From Cranoglanis bouderius (lineage: Eukaryota > Chordata > Actinopteri > Siluriformes > Cranoglanididae), in NCBI GenBank assembly GCA_023630585.1, contig CM042565.1, positions 4,885,513 through 4,949,512 on the forward strand: a stretch of 64,000 nt of DNA. Direction: 5' to 3'. How positions within the stretch are numbered: position 1 is the first letter of the stretch; each line of letters opens with the position of its first letter. The translations under genes were made by a program, and so were the position numbers. Shown here piece after piece: positions 62,975 through 64,000 of the stretch. A model generated the notes under the pieces. The model was not told the origin of the DNA, did no database searches, and saw only the letters and a list, made by a program, of their open reading frames with translations.

Positions 62975-63043
62975 TCATTCATTCATTCGTCTTCATTAAG
63001 CACTTTATCCTGGTCAGGGTCTTTTTATCATAGGAACACTAGG
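62975..63043 (-). mobile_element. SINE tail fragment (family A)
   Basis: TTCATTCATTCGTCTTCATT and AAGCACTTTATCCTGGTCAGG in reverse orientation. Confidence 0.6.
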
Positions 63044-63045
63044 TA

Positions 63046-63715
63046 CAGTGCCCTCCACTAATATTGGATATCTTTTCCATATGGCTACCTCTCTGTGTGC
63101 GCCAAAACCACCTCTGGTGTTTATTGCCAAAAAGCTCTATTTTGGTTTCATCCAGTAGTGTCTGGCAAACTTGAGTTTGTTTTTGGATGAGAGTAGAGGC
63201 TTTTTTCTTGAAACCCTTCCAAACAACTTGTGGTGATGTAGGTGACTTCAGATTGTAGTTTTGGAGACTTTCTGACCCCAAGATGCAACTAACTTCTGCA
63301 ATTCTCCAGCTGTGATCCTTGGATATTTTTTGGCCACTCAAACCATCCTCTTCACAGTGCATTGAGACAATATAGACACACGTCCACTTCCAGGTTGATT
63401 CATAACATTTCCAGTTGACTGAACTTCTTAATTATTGCCCTGATGGTGGAAATGGGCATTTTCAATGCTTGTGCTAGTTTCTTATAGCCACTTCCCATTT
63501 TGTGAAGCTCAACAACCTTTTGCTGCACATCACAGCTATATTCCTTGGTCTTACACATTGTTATGAATGACTAAGTGAATTTGGCCTATGTATTACCAAA
63601 TATTTATACCACTGTGAAACAGGAAGTCATGGTTGAACAATTTCGTGTTCCTAATCACCCAGGTGTACTAAAAAAATGTAAAATATCAATGGGAATATAC
63701 TTCAAATATATTTTA
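63046..63715 (-). mobile_element. truncated Tc1-like element, same family as 10238-11809
   Basis: The left end CAGTGCCCTCCACTAAT follows a TA. The interior is the minus-strand match to the N-terminal half of the 10.2-kb copy (start region near 63560, helix-turn-helix, RVSRKK region), but the catalytic second half is deleted. The right terminal repeat fades near 63715. Confidence 0.85.
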
Positions 63716-63724
63716 ATATATAAA

Positions 63725-64000
63725 GTTTACACACCCCTGTTAGAATGGCAGGTTTTTATGATGTAAAAAAATTAATGAAACCAAGATAAATCATGTCAGA
63801 TCTTTTTCCATCCTCAGAGTGAAATTACAGTGTATAAAATTAAGTGAAAAATAATCAGAAACACATCAGGGAAAAACAGGAAAAATAAAAAAAACCTACA
63901 GTAACCTGGTTGCAAAAGTCTGCACACCCCTAAACTAATACTTTGTTGAAGCACCTTTTGAATTTATTACACCACTCAGTCTTTTTGTGTAAGAGTCTAT
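63725..64000. mobile_element. partial Tc1-like or related element at window end
   Basis: AAGTCTGCACACCCCTAAAC and AATACTTTGTTGAAGCACCT resemble inner terminal sequences of fish DNA transposons. Cut by the window edge; orientation not determined. Confidence 0.4.

Larger units (their letters stand above)
62870..64000. other. inpp5j intron (runs off window)
   Basis: Contains a SINE A tail (62975-63043), a truncated Tc1-like element (63046-63715) and the start of another repeat (63725-64000). Confidence 0.5.

Overview
This window is vertebrate nuclear DNA from a ray-finned fish. The evidence is small GT-AG exons of vertebrate muscle and signalling genes set in long introns, many fish-type Tc1-like transposons, tRNA-derived SINEs, and long (TA)n and (CA)n microsatellites. 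An otophysan such as a catfish would fit, but I cannot fix the species from sequence alone.

Three conserved genes lie in one syntenic block. (1) smtn (smoothelin), plus strand, runs from upstream of the window to about 24.2 kb. I resolve twelve constitutive or terminal coding exons whose splice phases all agree, an internal alternative first exon at 8322-8876 that encodes a coiled coil behind a TATA box, a candidate 33-nt cassette exon, and two alternative terminal exons that each complete the calponin-homology (CH) domain. (2) selenom (selenoprotein M), minus strand, 31164 down to about 24.3 kb, has five coding exons. An in-frame TGA in a CGGU redox motif encodes selenocysteine, and a complete form-2 SECIS element folds in the 3' UTR. 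(3) inpp5j (phosphoinositide 5-phosphatase J), plus strand, starts at a GC-rich region near 45 kb. Its first six coding exons are present and the 3' half lies beyond the window. SMTN, SELENOM and INPP5J are also neighbours on human 22q12.2 (from memory), which supports all three calls.

Layout: 1-24.2 kb smtn; 24.3-31.2 kb selenom, tail to tail with smtn; 31.2-44.8 kb an intergenic transposon graveyard; 44.8-64 kb inpp5j, whose first intron is about 9.8 kb. Transposons include eight or more Tc1-like copies. One at 33.7-35.2 kb keeps a full 340-codon transposase reading frame but has Asn in place of the second catalytic Asp. Another at 36.2-37.5 kb carries a 5'-truncated LINE fragment flanked by an 11-bp target-site duplication.

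The three genes are not an operon; each has its own promoter. Smoothelin is an actin-associated protein of contractile smooth muscle, SELENOM is an ER thioredoxin-fold oxidoreductase, and INPP5J removes the 5-phosphate from phosphoinositides. I found no wholly new gene system. The most informative signals are the Sec/SECIS pair, the dual-N/dual-C architecture of smtn, splice sites embedded in dinucleotide repeats, and datable nested transposon insertions.
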